DNA of 64,000 nucleotides from Pandoraea capi (GTDB lineage Bacteria; Pseudomonadota; Gammaproteobacteria; Burkholderiales; Burkholderiaceae): NCBI RefSeq assembly GCF_902459735.1, contig NZ_CABPRV010000007.1, positions 62,001 to 126,000 of the forward strand, read 5' to 3'. Shown piece by piece: positions 62,718 to 64,000 of this stretch (position 1 is its first letter; each line of letters starts with the position of its first letter). The notes under the pieces were generated by a model. It saw only the letters and a program-made list of their open reading frames with translations, ran no database searches and was not told where the DNA came from. The position numbers and the translations under genes were made by a program.

Positions 62718-63932
62718 TCAGGCGACGACTGCCTGACGCGGGTCTGCGCTGGCGAGCGCCTGCGCACGCGTGGCGTCACTCGGCGGATAGATCCACACGC
62801 TGTTGATTTCGCTTTTCAGCTTCTTCGCCTGCGCGCCGGTCAGCACCACCTGACGATCCCAGCCTTCCGTATAAACCGCGCCCCACGGGCCAAGGTCGAG
62901 ACACGTCACGTATTTCGGCTGATGGTACGGAATCGGCGCTTCACCGAGCAGATCCGCCGCGACGTTGTGACCGGCCGAGCGGCCGAGCGAAATGGCGTGC
63001 TGGCACGCCATCATGGTCGGATTGCCTGCGTCGTCGGTCGCCGCGCGTGCGCAGTCGCCCGTGGCGTAGACCTCGTCGAGACCGAGCACTTTGAGGTTGG
63101 CGTCCACCAGCAGGCGGCCGAACGCGTCGCGCTCGGCGGGGATCTGCGCCGTGAGCGTGTTGGCCCGCGCACCGGCCGTCCAGATCACGGTGTCGGCGTC
63201 GATACGTTCACCGTTCTCCAGCGTGACGCCGCGTTCGTCCACACTGGCGACGCCTGAGCCGAGTTTCCACGTCACACCCAGTTCGGTGAGCGCTTGCGTG
63301 ATGATCGGACGCGGGCCGGGGCCGAGATCGGGGCCGACGGCGTCGTTACGTTCGACCATGACGACGCGCACGTCGGTGTTCTCGCCCAGGATCTCCCGCA
63401 AGCGCGACGGCATTTCCGCCGCCGTCTCGATGCCGGTGAAACCCGCGCCGGCCACGACTACCGTGTTGCGTCCCGGGCTGGCCGGACGGCTCGCCAGATC
63501 GGCGAGATGGGCTTCCAGCGCCATGGCGTCGGCGATCTGGTCGACGTTGAATGCGTGTGCCTGAAGGCCCGGAATCGGCGGGCTGAAGAGGCGACTGCCG
63601 GCGGCAAGCACCAGACGGTCGTAGCTGATGGCGCCATGCGGGGCGTCTGCGTCGATATCGGCAATCGTCACCATACGATGCTCGACATCGATATGGGCGA
63701 CGCGCCCCTGAATGAACTGGACGCCGACCGTGTCGAACAGCTTTTGCAGCGGGGCTTTCATGCCGCCGGGGTTCTTTTCGTACAGGCGGGGCCGGATGTG
63801 AAGATGCGGCTCCGGCGCGACGAGGACGATTTCCACGTCGGTGCGTCCGGCCATGTCGAGCAGGCGGGCGGACGCCAGCGCGCTCCACGTACCGGCAAAG
63901 CCGGCGCCAATCACAAGAATACGTTGGGTCAT
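62718..63932 (-). CDS. NAD(P)/FAD-dependent oxidoreductase, type II NADH dehydrogenase-like
   Basis: 404-aa FAD oxidoreductase of the NDH-2 group: FAD fold RILVIGAGFAGTWSALASA at the start, NAD fold TVVVAGAGFTGIETAAEM, and the FAD-closing VYATGDCA. A YEKNPGGMKAP stretch occurs where other NDH-2 proteins have quinone contacts. C-terminal amphipathic helix is weak, so membrane binding is uncertain. ATG 63932 after CAGGAGCAAC. Single gene; the last 68 bases of the window upstream of it show no feature. Confidence 0.9.
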   Translation of the reverse strand: MTQRILVIGAGFAGTWSALASARLLDMAGRTDVEIVLVAPEPHLHIRPRLYEKNPGGMKAPLQKLFDTVGVQFIQGRVAHIDVEHRMVTIADIDADAPHGAISYDRLVLAAGSRLFSPPIPGLQAHAFNVDQIADAMALEAHLADLASRPASPGRNTVVVAGAGFTGIETAAEMPSRLREILGENTDVRVVMVERNDAVGPDLGPGPRPIITQALTELGVTWKLGSGVASVDERGVTLENGERIDADTVIWTAGARANTLTAQIPAERDAFGRLLVDANLKVLGLDEVYATGDCARAATDDAGNPTMMACQHAISLGRSAGHNVAADLLGEAPIPYHQPKYVTCLDLGPWGAVYTEGWDRQVVLTGAQAKKLKSEINSVWIYPPSDATRAQALASADPRQAVVA

Positions 63933-64000
63933 GCAGGTTGCTCCTGAATGCTTCGGGGGGAGAGAGGGTCTTCGAGTCACCGGTGTGCGGTGATTCTCGG

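Noticed and set aside
1-64000. tRNA, rRNA, insertion sequences, prophage genes, CRISPR arrays
   Set aside because: None was recognised on either strand: no transposase or integrase motifs, no regularly spaced direct repeats and no tRNA-like cloverleaf with a CCA region was noticed. A tRNAscan and IS search would settle this.

Overview
The window is high-G+C, densely coded DNA of Burkholderiaceae type. It has trimeric-porin, IclR, MarR, LysR and MocR regulators, many ATGA gene overlaps and GGAGACA-type leaders. The content fits a soil or opportunistic beta-proteobacterium such as Pandoraea; the genus is an inference from gene content, not proven here. I found no rRNA, tRNA, IS element, phage or CRISPR array. 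The sequence opens inside an old-yellow-enzyme gene and ends just upstream of an NDH-2-like gene.

Layout. 0-11.5 kb: an OYE fragment, a 648-aa pentapeptide-repeat/glutamine-amidotransferase fusion with effector-like architecture, a degenerate EAL protein, a YcaD-type MFS carrier, and a GMC oxidoreductase/MHS transporter operon facing an IclR regulator. A second IclR regulator follows. 11.7-14.5 kb: a cobS/cobT-like chelatase pair with no cobN.

14.5-35.6 kb is dominated by taurine catabolism in two blocks. The degradative block (tauY, tauX, xsc, pta, TauE-like exporter) runs leftward from 20.3 kb. It should convert taurine to sulfoacetaldehyde, then acetyl phosphate plus sulfite, then acetyl-CoA, with sulfite export. 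The uptake block (tauABC with divergent MocR-type tauR) lies at 30.8-35.6 kb. Between them are an SSS symporter/amidohydrolase/COG0523 metallochaperone operon, three tandem paralogues of unknown function with visibly lower G+C, and a GabP-like permease. Two intrinsic terminators cut the degradative block into tauYX, xsc and pta-TSUP units. A palindrome in front of xsc shares its core (CGGAACAAAT) with one in front of the second iclR and cobS, tying those genes together.

35.6-48.3 kb: a small unknown protein, an LprI-like periplasmic protein, a porin, and an acyl-CoA catabolic cluster (HMG-CoA-lyase-like enzyme lacking the usual active-site cysteine, thioesterase, two enoyl-CoA hydratases, class III CoA-transferase, acyl-CoA ligase, MFS carrier, MarR regulator, nitronate monooxygenase). 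TTGAC-type dyads occur in both control regions of this cluster. 47.4-50.5 kb: an exported alpha/beta hydrolase and a heavy-metal-type two-component system. 50.5-56.2 kb: an operon of polar-amino-acid ABC transporter, LLM-class flavin monooxygenase and flavin reductase, with a divergent LysR regulator, probably for scavenging an organosulfur or amino-acid-like compound. 56.3-64 kb: YddG exporter, then an electrophile-reduction operon (MFS, DkgB, NemA-type OYE, aldo/keto reductase) under a divergent LysR gene, and an NDH-2-like dehydrogenase.

The best candidates for something undescribed are the pentapeptide-repeat/amidotransferase fusion, the three tandem paralogues at 25.1-29.2 kb, and the coupling of a CobS/CobT pair to sulfonate catabolism.
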